Positions 52,261 to 60,266 of a stretch of DNA of 64,000 bases are shown in pieces; position 1 is the first letter of the stretch, and every line of letters begins with the position of its first letter. The notes beneath the pieces are model-generated. The model worked only from the letters and a program-made list of their open reading frames with translations, made no database searches and was not told the DNA's origin. The stretch spans positions 1 to 64,000 of the forward strand of contig JABJJN010000011.1 of assembly GCA_018660835.1 (NCBI GenBank), read 5' to 3'. A program made the translations under genes and the position numbers. Origin of the DNA: Gemmatimonadota bacterium (GTDB lineage Bacteria; Latescibacterota; UBA2968; UBA8231).

Positions 52261-53490
52261 ATGCTGAAGAAACCACGCAATACGGTCAGTTGCTCGTTCT
52301 GCGGCAAGGGGGTAGGCCAGGTTGAGAAGATCATCACGGGCCCATCTGTACACATCTGCAACGAATGTGTCGCACTTTGCAATGAGGTTCTTGAAGAAGA
52401 GACCAAGCAAGAGCCGAACCTCAATGGCAATCCGCTGCCAAAACCCGCACAGATCAAAGAGCAACTTGACGAGCACATTATTGGGCAGGAGCGCGCCAAG
52501 AAGGCCCTGTCCGTAGCGGTATACAACCACTACAAACGTGTGCACTCCGGGGCATCAGATGTAGAGCTCACGAAGAGCAATATTCTCCTGCTTGGCCCGA
52601 CGGGGACGGGTAAAACCTTGTTGGCCGAAACCATGGCGCGGATTCTTCAGGTTCCTTTTGCCATCGTCGACGCCACGGTTCTGACGGAAGCTGGATACGT
52701 CGGCGAAGATGTCGAAAACATCCTCGTGCGGATCTTGCAGGCCGCTGATTACGATGTTGCCCAGGCTGAGAGAGGCATTCTCTTCATTGACGAAGTCGAT
52801 AAGATCGCCCGTAAGTCTGGCAATCCCTCCATCACTCGAGATGTCTCTGGTGAGGGTGTCCAACAAGAGCTCTTGAAGATTCTTGAGGGCACCGTGTCGG
52901 GTGTACCACCGAAGGGTGGGCGCAAACATCCAGAGCAACCTCTCGTGCAGATCAATACACGAAATATTCTGTTCATCTGTGGTGGGGCCTTCGATGGTCT
53001 CGATAAGGTGATCGCCGCACGAACCGGACGCAGAGCGATCGGTTTTGGCGCAGTCGGAGGCGACAAGAGGGAAGCGGATGTGGGTCAATTGTTGGCGAAG
53101 GTCGAGCCAGAGGATCTGATTCAGTATGGGCTGATTCCCGAGCTAATCGGACGATTGCCCGTGGTGAGTTCGCTGCATCCTCTGAGTGATGACGCCCTGC
53201 TTGATATTCTCGAGAGACCCAAGAATGCCCTGATCCGCCAGTATCAGAAGCTCTTTGAGATGGATGGGTTGTCGTTGCGCTTCGAAGAGGACGCCCTGCG
53301 CAAGGTTGTGGAACTGACGCAGGAAAAATCAATGGGGGCGCGCGGACTGCGAGCGGTTCTCGAAACAGCCATGTTCGAGATTATGTTCGAATTGCCTTCA
53401 AAAGATGACGTGAAGGAATGCGTGATCACGCGAGACTTCATCGCGGCGAAGGGACCACCCACCTTTGTACACAAACGCAAGCGCGCCTGA
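52261..53490 (+). CDS. clpX: ClpX, ATPase subunit of the ClpXP protease
   Basis: 409 residues. The N-terminal zinc-binding domain has CSFCGKG and CNECVALC. The AAA+ core has Walker A GPTGTGKT (112-119), pore loop GYVGED, Walker [10 protein letters not shown] and the ClpP-docking IGFGA loop. The C-terminal sensor 2 motif is GARGLRAV. It unfolds substrates for ClpP. Unlike the common clpP-clpX order, clpP here lies 2.2 kb downstream on the other strand. Confidence 0.98.
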   Translation: MLKKPRNTVSCSFCGKGVGQVEKIITGPSVHICNECVALCNEVLEEETKQEPNLNGNPLPKPAQIKEQLDEHIIGQERAKKALSVAVYNHYKRVHSGASDVELTKSNILLLGPTGTGKTLLAETMARILQVPFAIVDATVLTEAGYVGEDVENILVRILQAADYDVAQAERGILFIDEVDKIARKSGNPSITRDVSGEGVQQELLKILEGTVSGVPPKGGRKHPEQPLVQINTRNILFICGGAFDGLDKVIAARTGRRAIGFGAVGGDKREADVGQLLAKVEPEDLIQYGLIPELIGRLPVVSSLHPLSDDALLDILERPKNALIRQYQKLFEMDGLSLRFEEDALRKVVELTQEKSMGARGLRAVLETAMFEIMFELPSKDDVKECVITRDFIAAKGPPTFVHKRKRA

Positions 53491-53539
53491 GCCCACCGAC
53501 GTCGCTTGTGTTCCTACTCGTCGTTTTAGAAATTTCTGG

Positions 53540-53578
53540 TCGCCCTGTCGAGAATCCTGTCGAGAGGGCGATCATTTT
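53540..53578 (+). terminator. Weak terminator-like hairpin after clpX
   Basis: TCGCCCT (53540-53546) pairs with AGGGCGA (53565-53571) around an 18-base loop that contains a CTGTCGAGA-type direct repeat. TCATTTT follows. It lies 20 bases before the next gene. Confidence 0.5.
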
Positions 53579-53598
53579 GCATTTCGCTCAAGACGTCA

Positions 53599-54633
53599 AT
53601 GGTTGATCCGCCGAAAGTCGACTCCTCGAGCAGTTCACGGGCCACGGCCAGACGGCTTCGCTCGACGGTTGTTCACGCCATTCGAGATTTCTTCGTCCGG
53701 CAGGATTTTCTCGAGGTGGACACGCCATTGCTGGTTGCGGCGCCGGGGTCTGAAGCGACCCTCGATCCACTGCAAGTAAGGGGACCGACGGGCACCAGTG
53801 GATGGTTGATTTCGTCTCCAGAGCATCATATGAAGCGGCTACTCTGCGATGGCGAGTCTCGCATTTACCAGATCTGCCGCTGTTTTCGAGGGGGAGAGCA
53901 CTCGCCGCACCATCGAGAGGAATTCACGATGGTGGAGTGGTATAGACGGGACGCAGACTATCAGCAGATTGCCACCGATGTCGAGCAATTGGTGGCACAT
54001 GTTGCGTCCACATACTCAGGGCATCTGACGGTCCAGGATCCGCATGGAGTGAGTGTCGATCTGACACCGCCCTGGCCCCAATGGACAATCGCTGATGCAA
54101 TGGCTGAGTTCGCCGGCATTCACCTGCCACCTCCTGATGACGCGACAGGGCTGCATGCGGCGGCTGTGGCAGCCGGGATGTCCTCCATCAATCCTGAGGA
54201 CGACTGGGAGACGGCCTTTTACAAGATTCTAATCGAAAGGGTCGAGCCGTCGCTGGCGCGCACGGGCCGAGGTGTGCACCTTCTCGATTGGCCGGCGCCG
54301 ATGGCTGCTCTGTCCCGACTGAGCCGGAGCAATCCATCTGTGGCGGAACGAGTGGAATCATACGCCGGAGGGCTTGAACTTTCGAATGGATTTTCGGAGC
54401 TCACTGACCCCCGTGAACAACGACGACGCTTTCGCACGGAACGACTGCGTCGGCACAATCGACAGGGCTCGCTGCTGCCAGTGGATGAGTCGTTTCTCCG
54501 TGGTCTCGCCAGGGGAATGCCCGACGCAGCTGGCGTAGCACTTGGGCTTGATCGTCTGATGTTATTGGTGAGTCCAACCAACGACCTGCGCTATCTGGCG
54601 CCGCACGTGATGGAGCATAGAGGAACAGAATGA
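53599..54633 (+). CDS. epmA: EF-P lysine ligase EpmA (lysyl-tRNA synthetase-like, GenX)
   Basis: 344 residues, a class II synthetase catalytic domain without an anticodon-binding domain. Motif 2 is unmistakable: SSPEHHMKRLLCDG and YQICRCFRGGEHSPHHREEF followed by TMVEWYR. Motif 3 is GVALGLDRLMLLV. EpmA attaches beta-lysine to elongation factor P. Its partners epmB and efp are not in the window. The stop overlaps the start of the cyclase gene as ATGA. Confidence 0.92.
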   Translation: MVDPPKVDSSSSSRATARRLRSTVVHAIRDFFVRQDFLEVDTPLLVAAPGSEATLDPLQVRGPTGTSGWLISSPEHHMKRLLCDGESRIYQICRCFRGGEHSPHHREEFTMVEWYRRDADYQQIATDVEQLVAHVASTYSGHLTVQDPHGVSVDLTPPWPQWTIADAMAEFAGIHLPPPDDATGLHAAAVAAGMSSINPEDDWETAFYKILIERVEPSLARTGRGVHLLDWPAPMAALSRLSRSNPSVAERVESYAGGLELSNGFSELTDPREQRRRFRTERLRRHNRQGSLLPVDESFLRGLARGMPDAAGVALGLDRLMLLVSPTNDLRYLAPHVMEHRGTE

Positions 54634-55520
54634 GTCGAATTCTGATCGTAAGCGCGGACGAAAACGTCGCGGACGAGATTCGAAAGGCGCTGCCTGACGA
54701 GATGTACGACCTGGTACGCTCCACGGATGTGGATGGTGGTTTTGAGCACCTAGAAAGTGGCGATGAGCGCTGCGATTTGGTGCTCTACGACCACCGACTC
54801 ACGACCAGCGAGGGATCAGAGCTCGGACGATATGTTGATCGCGCCAGTGCGATCGACACGCCCGTTGTCGTGATGAGCGAGGCAACCGAGTCCGTGGATT
54901 GGGTTCCCCTGCTGAATGCAGGGGCGATCGATCATTTGCTGATTGATCCCATCGAAGCAGACGTCCTTGCGGCGAGGATTGGCGTGCTCTTGCGCTTGAA
55001 AGAGCGGATTGACCAACTGCGAGCCGAAGCCGTCATCGACGAACTTACGGGTGTTCATAATCGACGCTATCTCGATGAACAGCTCGGTGCGCGCTTGGGA
55101 GAAGCGGCTCGCTATGAGATGCCTTTCTCTATTGGCCTTCTCGACATAGACCACTTTAAGCTCGTCAACGATGCCCACGGACACCTGGCGGGGGATCGCG
55201 TATTGCAGGAAACGGCGAGCATCATCCGCAAGCAGATGCGCAAGGAGGACGTACTTGTTCGCTATGGCGGAGAAGAATTCGCCGTGATGCTGCCGCAGAC
55301 AGATCGCCTTGGATCGGCCATCCTCTGCGAGAGGATCAGGGAGGCGATTGCTGAGCACAGTTTTGATATCGACGCGAAGTCGCTGCGGATTACGGTGAGT
55401 GTGGGCGTTGCCTCATACCCCCTTGATGACGCAGCCGAGCCTGAGCAACTGGTGGCCATCTCAGACAAGAGGTTGTATCAGGCGAAGGAGGCTGGCCGCA
55501 ATCAGAGTGTTTTTGAGTAA
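54630..55520 (+). CDS. Receiver-GGDEF diguanylate cyclase
   Basis: 296 residues. The N-terminal receiver domain has an acidic pocket, the phospho-acceptor Asp54 in VLYDHRL and a Thr/Ser-like region VVVMSEATES. The conserved lysine of receivers is replaced by Asp106 (LLIDPIE). The GGDEF domain (about 125-295) is complete: DELTGVHNRRYLDEQL, LLDIDHFKLVNDAHGHLAGD and RYGGEEF (213-217). An inhibitory I-site RKED (204-207) lies five residues before it. It should make c-di-GMP with product inhibition. Confidence 0.93.
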   Translation: MSRILIVSADENVADEIRKALPDEMYDLVRSTDVDGGFEHLESGDERCDLVLYDHRLTTSEGSELGRYVDRASAIDTPVVVMSEATESVDWVPLLNAGAIDHLLIDPIEADVLAARIGVLLRLKERIDQLRAEAVIDELTGVHNRRYLDEQLGARLGEAARYEMPFSIGLLDIDHFKLVNDAHGHLAGDRVLQETASIIRKQMRKEDVLVRYGGEEFAVMLPQTDRLGSAILCERIREAIAEHSFDIDAKSLRITVSVGVASYPLDDAAEPEQLVAISDKRLYQAKEAGRNQSVFE

Positions 55521-55528
55521 ACGGTCCA

Positions 55529-55626
55529 ATTGCCCCTGATGGATTGCCCCTGATGGATTGCCCCTGACGGATTGCCCCTGACGGATTGCCCCTGACGGAT
55601 TGCCTCTGACGGATTGCCTCTGACGG
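55529..55626. repeat. Seven-copy 14-bp minisatellite
   Basis: ATTGCCCCTGATGG (2 copies), ATTGCCCCTGACGG (3 copies) and ATTGCCTCTGACGG (2 copies) follow each other without gaps, forming a stepwise series of single-base variants. It lies between the converging cyclase and clpP genes and begins eight bases after the cyclase stop. The unit is not a multiple of three. Confidence 0.95.
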
Positions 55627-55671
55627 ATCGTTGCTGGCAGAGGCTGCCGTCTGAGGATCTTCAGCCGTCCG

Positions 55672-56280
55672 TCACGCAGATGAGGAGTCGGTGGCGTCGT
55701 GCGCTGTCTTGAGTATCTCATCGATTAACCCAAAATCACGGGCTTCGTCTGCCGAGAGGAAGTAATCTCGCTCGGTGACATGTTCGATGGTCTCCAGATT
55801 CTTTCCGGTGCAATTGACGAGAATCTGATTGAGACGGCTACGCCAACTCATGATCTCCCTTGCGTGGATCTCGACATCTGACGCCTGTCCACCCACACCT
55901 CCCCAAGGCTGGTGCAGCATCACCCGTGAATGGGGGAGAGCATGTCGTTTCCCCTTCGTGCCTCCAGCCAGCAGAATAGCACTCATACTGTAAGCCTGGC
56001 CTACGCACAGTGTGGCTACATCGCAGGGCACGTGCTGCATCGTGTCATAGATCGCCAGTCCTGCCGTGATCAGTCCCCCGGGGCTGTTGATGTAGAGGGA
56101 GATATCCTTCTTGGGATCTTCGGAGGCAAGGAACAGCAGCTGTGCGACAATGAGGTTCGCCTCAGCGTCGTCGACACCGGAACCGATGAAGATGATGCGC
56201 TCTTTGAGCAGACGAGAAAAAATGTCGTAGGCTCGTTCGCCACGACCGGTCTGCTCGATGACCATTGGGATCACTGCCAT
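55672..56280 (-). CDS. clpP: ClpP, proteolytic subunit of the Clp protease
   Basis: 202 residues. The catalytic Ser is in [14 protein letters not shown], the His in [12 protein letters not shown] and the Asp in [34 protein letters not shown] and [20 protein letters not shown] are typical. The segment around the nucleophile is YSMSA rather than the usual ASMGA. ATG at 56280 ([19 protein letters not shown]) is chosen; a start at 56415 runs through the promoter region. It is transcribed from a divergent promoter pair shared with hflK. Confidence 0.96.
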   Translation of the reverse strand: MAVIPMVIEQTGRGERAYDIFSRLLKERIIFIGSGVDDAEANLIVAQLLFLASEDPKKDISLYINSPGGLITAGLAIYDTMQHVPCDVATLCVGQAYSMSAILLAGGTKGKRHALPHSRVMLHQPWGGVGGQASDVEIHAREIMSWRSRLNQILVNCTGKNLETIEHVTERDYFLSADEARDFGLIDEILKTAHDATDSSSA

Positions 56281-56337
56281 GTCGCTCGATTCTGTCGTTG
56301 AAAGCGGTTGATAACCTCCACTTGGGAGGGGTTTGTG

Positions 56338-56366
56338 AGGATAACAGCCCTCGCTGAGACTGTCAA
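56338..56366 (-). promoter_or_regulatory. Predicted promoter of clpP
   Basis: On the minus strand TTGACA, 17 bases and TATCCT, about 60 bases upstream of the clpP start. Confidence 0.65.
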
Positions 56367-56382
56367 CGCACCCAAACACACG

Positions 56383-56410
56383 TTGACACTGTGGCACGGG
56401 CAGATACATT
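56383..56410 (+). promoter_or_regulatory. Predicted promoter of the hflK operon
   Basis: TTGACA, 16 bases and TACATT, about 180 bases upstream of hflK. The -35 faces that of clpP across 16 bases. Confidence 0.55.
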
Positions 56411-56589
56411 CCCACATCGCGGTGGCCTGTCGTGTAGGCCCTGCGAATTTCTTCGAAAATGTGCCTACTGATTCGTGCGATCCAGCGCCTGATGCGCAGG
56501 CACGAACTGTCGGATGCCGATCGCTGGGTTCCCAGTTGTCGGCGGCCAAAGTCTGGTGATAGAACCGATGTCAGCTGAGAGGTTTTTCA

Positions 56590-57594
56590 ATGCCGCAACA
56601 ATTTGATTTTCCCAAGAGCCCGGTACCCAACTTCAAGGTTCAGCCCAAGACGATCTATCTCGTCCTGGGCGTACTACTGACTCTCTGGCTGATGAGTGGG
56701 GTGTATACGGTTGCCCCCGATGAGAAGGCGGTGATCCTGCGCTTCGGCAAGTTGTCAGAAGTCGTGGAACCAGGGCTTCACTATCACATGCCACCTCCAA
56801 TCGAGATGCACATCATCCGATCGGTAACCAAGGTCTACCGTGAGGAAATCGGTTTCCGTACGATCGATCCCGGGCCCCCAGCGCGCTATCGTCAGAAACC
56901 AGATGAAGCCCTGATGCTCACGGGCGACGAGAACATCGTCAATGTCGAAATGGTTGTGCAGTATCGGATAACCGATGTCGTTCGCGCCCTGTTCAAGGTT
57001 CAGCGACTGGGGCCATTCGAGGGAGGCGGGGATGGACTGGTGCACGATGCCGCCGAAGCGGCCCTGCGCCAAGTGGTCGGACGTCACGGAATCGATGAAG
57101 TGCTGACGGAGGGCAAGCTGCGCATCCAGACCGAAATCAAGCAGAAGTTGCAGGATCTCTTCGTCCTGTATGATTGCGGTCTGGCTGTCGAGACCGTCCA
57201 ATTGCAGTCGGTTGGCCCCCCGTCACAGGTGGATTCTGCTTTCAAAGACGTGGCAAGTGCCAAGGAGGACCGTGAGCGCCTCGTCAACGAGGCGCGAGGA
57301 TATCAGAATGACATCATCCCCAAGGCGCGCGGTGAAGCAGAGCGGCATGTCAAAGAAGCGGAGAGCTACAAGGTCGAGAGAGTACGTCGCGCCCAAGGTG
57401 ACGCGGATCGGTTTGGTTCGGTGTACGCTGAGTACGTGAAGGCGCCCGAAATCACAGAGCGACGGCTATATATCGAGACCATGGAGCGGATCATGCCCGG
57501 TATCCAGAAATACGTAATTGGTACGGGCGAAGGCGATGCCAGCCTTCTTAACCTGATAAACCTCGACCGGGCTCAACCCGGTCTGAGTCGCTGA
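56590..57594 (+). CDS. hflK: HflK, SPFH-domain regulator of FtsH
   Basis: 334 residues. One N-terminal membrane helix (about 22-40, TIYLVLGVLLTLWLMSGVY) is followed by the SPFH/band-7 domain: APDEKAVILRFGKLSEVVEPGLHYHMPPP, LTGDENIVNVEMVVQYRI and AEAALRQVVGRHGIDEVL. A long coiled coil follows (AKEDRERLVNEARGYQNDII). With HflC it forms a large periplasmic cage around FtsH. The hflC gene follows after 11 bases. Confidence 0.94.
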   Translation: MPQQFDFPKSPVPNFKVQPKTIYLVLGVLLTLWLMSGVYTVAPDEKAVILRFGKLSEVVEPGLHYHMPPPIEMHIIRSVTKVYREEIGFRTIDPGPPARYRQKPDEALMLTGDENIVNVEMVVQYRITDVVRALFKVQRLGPFEGGGDGLVHDAAEAALRQVVGRHGIDEVLTEGKLRIQTEIKQKLQDLFVLYDCGLAVETVQLQSVGPPSQVDSAFKDVASAKEDRERLVNEARGYQNDIIPKARGEAERHVKEAESYKVERVRRAQGDADRFGSVYAEYVKAPEITERRLYIETMERIMPGIQKYVIGTGEGDASLLNLINLDRAQPGLSR

Positions 57595-57605
57595 AGGAGG
57601 CGATC

Positions 57606-58463
57606 ATGAGAACAGCCGTCAGTCTCGTCGTCGTCCTCGTTATCGCCTTATTCGGTGCAAACCTGGTCTTTTTCACTGTCAATGAGATCGAGCAGGTCGT
57701 GGTGACACAGTTCGGGAAACCAAAACGAGTCATCACCGAGCCGGGCCTGTATATGAAACTTCCGGATCCGTTTCAGCGCACGACATCCTTCGACAAGCGT
57801 CTGCTGGAGTACGATTCCAATCCAGATCCGATTTACACGCAGGACAAGAAAATTCTCCTGCTGGATAACTATGCACGCTGGCGCATTGTCGACGCACTCG
57901 TATTCATGCGTGCCTTGCGCACGGTGGATGAAGCATTGGCCAGGCTGGACGACATTGTCTATTCGGAATTACGCAAGGAACTAGGTCAGCACGAGCTGAT
58001 CGAAGTCGTGGCGACGAATCGTGAACCCATCATGGAACTGGTCACGCAACGGGCAAATGAAGCTGCCAAGGTCTTCGGGTTGGAGATCGTCGACGTAAGA
58101 GTCAAACGTGCAGACCTACCACCGGAAAACGAGAGTGCAGTCTACGAACGGATGCGCGCCGAACGTGATCGTGAAGCCAAAGGTTATCGTTCGGAAGGCG
58201 AGGAGCAGGCCCTCAAGATTCGCGCCGAGACCGATCTTCAGGCGGCCACGATTCAGGCCGAAGCCTATGAACGTGCTCAAGGTATCCGTGGTGAGGGGGA
58301 TGCGACAGCCCTGGCAACCTACGCCGCAGCCTACAAGAAGGCTGCCGACTTCTATCAGTTTACGCGCACGTTGGAAGCGTACGAGGCAGCCCTGAAGGAG
58401 AAGACGGTGATTGTACAGCCTGCGGACACGGACTTCTTCAAGTATTTGCTGGGTCGTCCGTAA
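57606..58463 (+). CDS. hflC: HflC, SPFH-domain partner of HflK
   Basis: 285 residues. The N-terminal helix TAVSLVVVLVIALFGANLVF leads to the band-7 domain: VNEIEQVVVTQFGKPKRVI, GLYMKLPDPFQRTTSFDKRL and LDNYARWRIVDALVF. The HflC signature VFGLEIVDVRVKRADLP and a coiled coil MRAERDREAKGYRSEGEEQA follow. The hydrophobic C-terminus contains YLLGRP. AGGAGGCG precedes the ATG. Confidence 0.95.
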   Translation: MRTAVSLVVVLVIALFGANLVFFTVNEIEQVVVTQFGKPKRVITEPGLYMKLPDPFQRTTSFDKRLLEYDSNPDPIYTQDKKILLLDNYARWRIVDALVFMRALRTVDEALARLDDIVYSELRKELGQHELIEVVATNREPIMELVTQRANEAAKVFGLEIVDVRVKRADLPPENESAVYERMRAERDREAKGYRSEGEEQALKIRAETDLQAATIQAEAYERAQGIRGEGDATALATYAAAYKKAADFYQFTRTLEAYEAALKEKTVIVQPADTDFFKYLLGRP

Positions 58464-58522
58464 GACGGGTCGAGATTGCCGGCGTGGGCGACGGCACGTC
58501 TGATCCAGGCGTTGAGAGAGCC

Positions 58523-59140
58523 GTGTTGCGGATTGCGATTACGGGCAACATGGGCAGTGGCAAGTCGAGTCTCGCCAACTTGCTGGCAGAGCGAGGTGCG
58601 CAGGTGGTTGATGCGGATGCATTGGCTAGGCAGCTTCTTGCATCGGACGAGACATTACGCAGAGCCCTCGCCAATGCCTTTGGTGCTGATCTGCTCGATA
58701 GCAGTGGCCTCCTTCGGCGCGATCTGCTCGCAGAACGAGCCTTTGCGAATGATGCAGCGCGGCAACAACTAGACGAGTTGATCCGGGAGCCACTTGAAAA
58801 GCTTCTGTTTCGTTCACTTGAAGAAGCTGCAGAAACGAATCGTGTGGTCATCCTCGATGCACCACTGCTTTTCGAATGGCGGATCGAGGCTCGCTTTGAT
58901 GTCGTGATTGTTGTCACGTCATCGCCCCAAAGAGCCCTGCAGCGTTTACAGCGAAGGGGGGTCTCTGCAGAGCAGGCCCGTCGTCGTCGCTCGACGCAGT
59001 TTCCTCAGAAGCAGCAAGTTGAACTGGCTGACATTGTCATCGACAACGATCAGGATCTGACACATCTGGCGGCACAGGCTGACAAGGCTTGGGCTCTGAT
59101 ACAGGATCGGATTCAAGGAAGGGATGTTGGGAGTGAGTGA
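58523..59140 (+). CDS. coaE: Dephospho-CoA kinase
   Basis: 205 residues from GTG at 58523 (VLRIAITGNMGSGKSSLANL); a GTG at 58484 would add 13 residues with a poorer ribosome site. It performs the last step of coenzyme A synthesis. The P-loop is GNMGSGKS. VVDADALARQLL supplies the catalytic Asp, VILDAPLLFEW the Walker B-like strand, and RALQRLQRRGVSAEQARRR the lid. It overlaps gcvT by 17 bases. Confidence 0.93.
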   Translation: MLRIAITGNMGSGKSSLANLLAERGAQVVDADALARQLLASDETLRRALANAFGADLLDSSGLLRRDLLAERAFANDAARQQLDELIREPLEKLLFRSLEEAAETNRVVILDAPLLFEWRIEARFDVVIVVTSSPQRALQRLQRRGVSAEQARRRRSTQFPQKQQVELADIVIDNDQDLTHLAAQADKAWALIQDRIQGRDVGSE

Positions 59141-60266
59141 GGAACCGTTGCGGCAAACGCCTCTCCATGGCCACCATGCGAAGGCGGGCGCCCGCCTGGT
59201 TGCTTTCGCCGGATGGGATATGCCCGTTCAGTACGTTGGTATAGCCGAGGAGCACCTTGCCGTCCGGCAGGGCGTAGGCTGCTTCGATGTAAGTCACATG
59301 GGGCGGCTGTATGTTGACGGTTCCGAGTCGGTTAGTTGGCTTGAGACGGTTCTGCCTGCCCGGATTGCCAGCTTACGTATCGGTCAGATGGCGTACTCTG
59401 TCTTGTGCACGACAGATGGAGGCGCCATTGATGATCTGGCCGTGTACCGCTGTTCGAGTTCGCGATTCCTGCTCGTTGTCAATGCCTCACGGGCTACGGA
59501 AGATCTTGAGGCCCTTGAGGCGCTGCGACCGAGGGATGGCTCCGTTGTCATCGAGGATCGGACCCTGCAGGAGGCGATGATCGCCGTCCAGGGTCCTGGG
59601 TCACTTCATTGTCTACACCAGATCAGTACGATCAAGCGCTTTGGAGACCTGACGCCTCTCGGCTTTTTCCGATTTCGTCAGCACCGAGAGGCCGATGACT
59701 CTTGGCTGTTGAGTCGCAGCGGCTATACGGGAGAGGATGGGTTCGAGATCATCTGTCCTGCCCACGAGGCGAGCGCCCTCTGGGAAGCCCTGGTGGCTGC
59801 TGGCGTGACACCGATCGGCTTGGGCGCCAGGGATACTCTGCGTACCGAGATGGGCTATGCCCTGTACGGCCATGAATTGTCCACCGAGATCGGCCCGATC
59901 GAGGCGGGCCTGGAATGGGCACTGGCCCTTGAAAAGGAAATGGATTTTCAGGGGCGGACGGCACTGCTGACACGCCGCCAGGGAAGTCGACGACTGCTGG
60001 GGCTGCGTATTGACGGCAAGGGGATCCCACGGCCCGGCTACGAAGTTGCCCAGGATGACAAAATCATTGGCGTCGTCACGAGCGGTACCTATTCACCATC
60101 TCTTCAGGCAGGAATCGCCTTGGCACTGGTAGATCTGTCCTTGGTAGATCAACTGCGACAGGCAGCGATCATCATTCGGGGAAAGCAGGTCCCTGCTCAA
60201 TTCTCTGAGCTTCCCTTCGTTGTGTCACGGGTGAAGCGTCGACTTCGTAAGAGGACTGTATCGTGA
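59124..60266 (+). CDS. gcvT: Glycine cleavage system T protein (aminomethyltransferase)
   Basis: 380 residues. It transfers the methylene group from the H-protein lipoyl arm to tetrahydrofolate and releases ammonia. The opening [26 protein letters not shown], the [14 protein letters not shown] stretch, the catalytic Asp region [10 protein letters not shown] and [15 protein letters not shown] are diagnostic. [18 protein letters not shown] and [19 protein letters not shown] follow. A GTG at 59133 is an alternative start with better ribosome-site spacing. The stop overlaps gcvP as GTGA. Confidence 0.96.
   Translation: MLGVSEEPLRQTPLHGHHAKAGARLVAFAGWDMPVQYVGIAEEHLAVRQGVGCFDVSHMGRLYVDGSESVSWLETVLPARIASLRIGQMAYSVLCTTDGGAIDDLAVYRCSSSRFLLVVNASRATEDLEALEALRPRDGSVVIEDRTLQEAMIAVQGPGSLHCLHQISTIKRFGDLTPLGFFRFRQHREADDSWLLSRSGYTGEDGFEIICPAHEASALWEALVAAGVTPIGLGARDTLRTEMGYALYGHELSTEIGPIEAGLEWALALEKEMDFQGRTALLTRRQGSRRLLGLRIDGKGIPRPGYEVAQDDKIIGVVTSGTYSPSLQAGIALALVDLSLVDQLRQAAIIIRGKQVPAQFSELPFVVSRVKRRLRKRTVS

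Larger units (their letters stand above)
56281..56589. other. 309-base divergent control region between clpP and hflK
   Basis: No gene is seen. Two back-to-back predicted promoters, 16 bases apart, serve clpP (-) and hflK (+). The rest contains short inverted segments such as CCTGATGCGCAGG and TCGAAAATGTG-like sequence without a recognisable element. Confidence 0.6.

Noticed and set aside
59000..59124. Glycine riboswitch before gcvT
   Set aside because: gcvT overlaps the coaE coding sequence and there is no leader region to hold a riboswitch.
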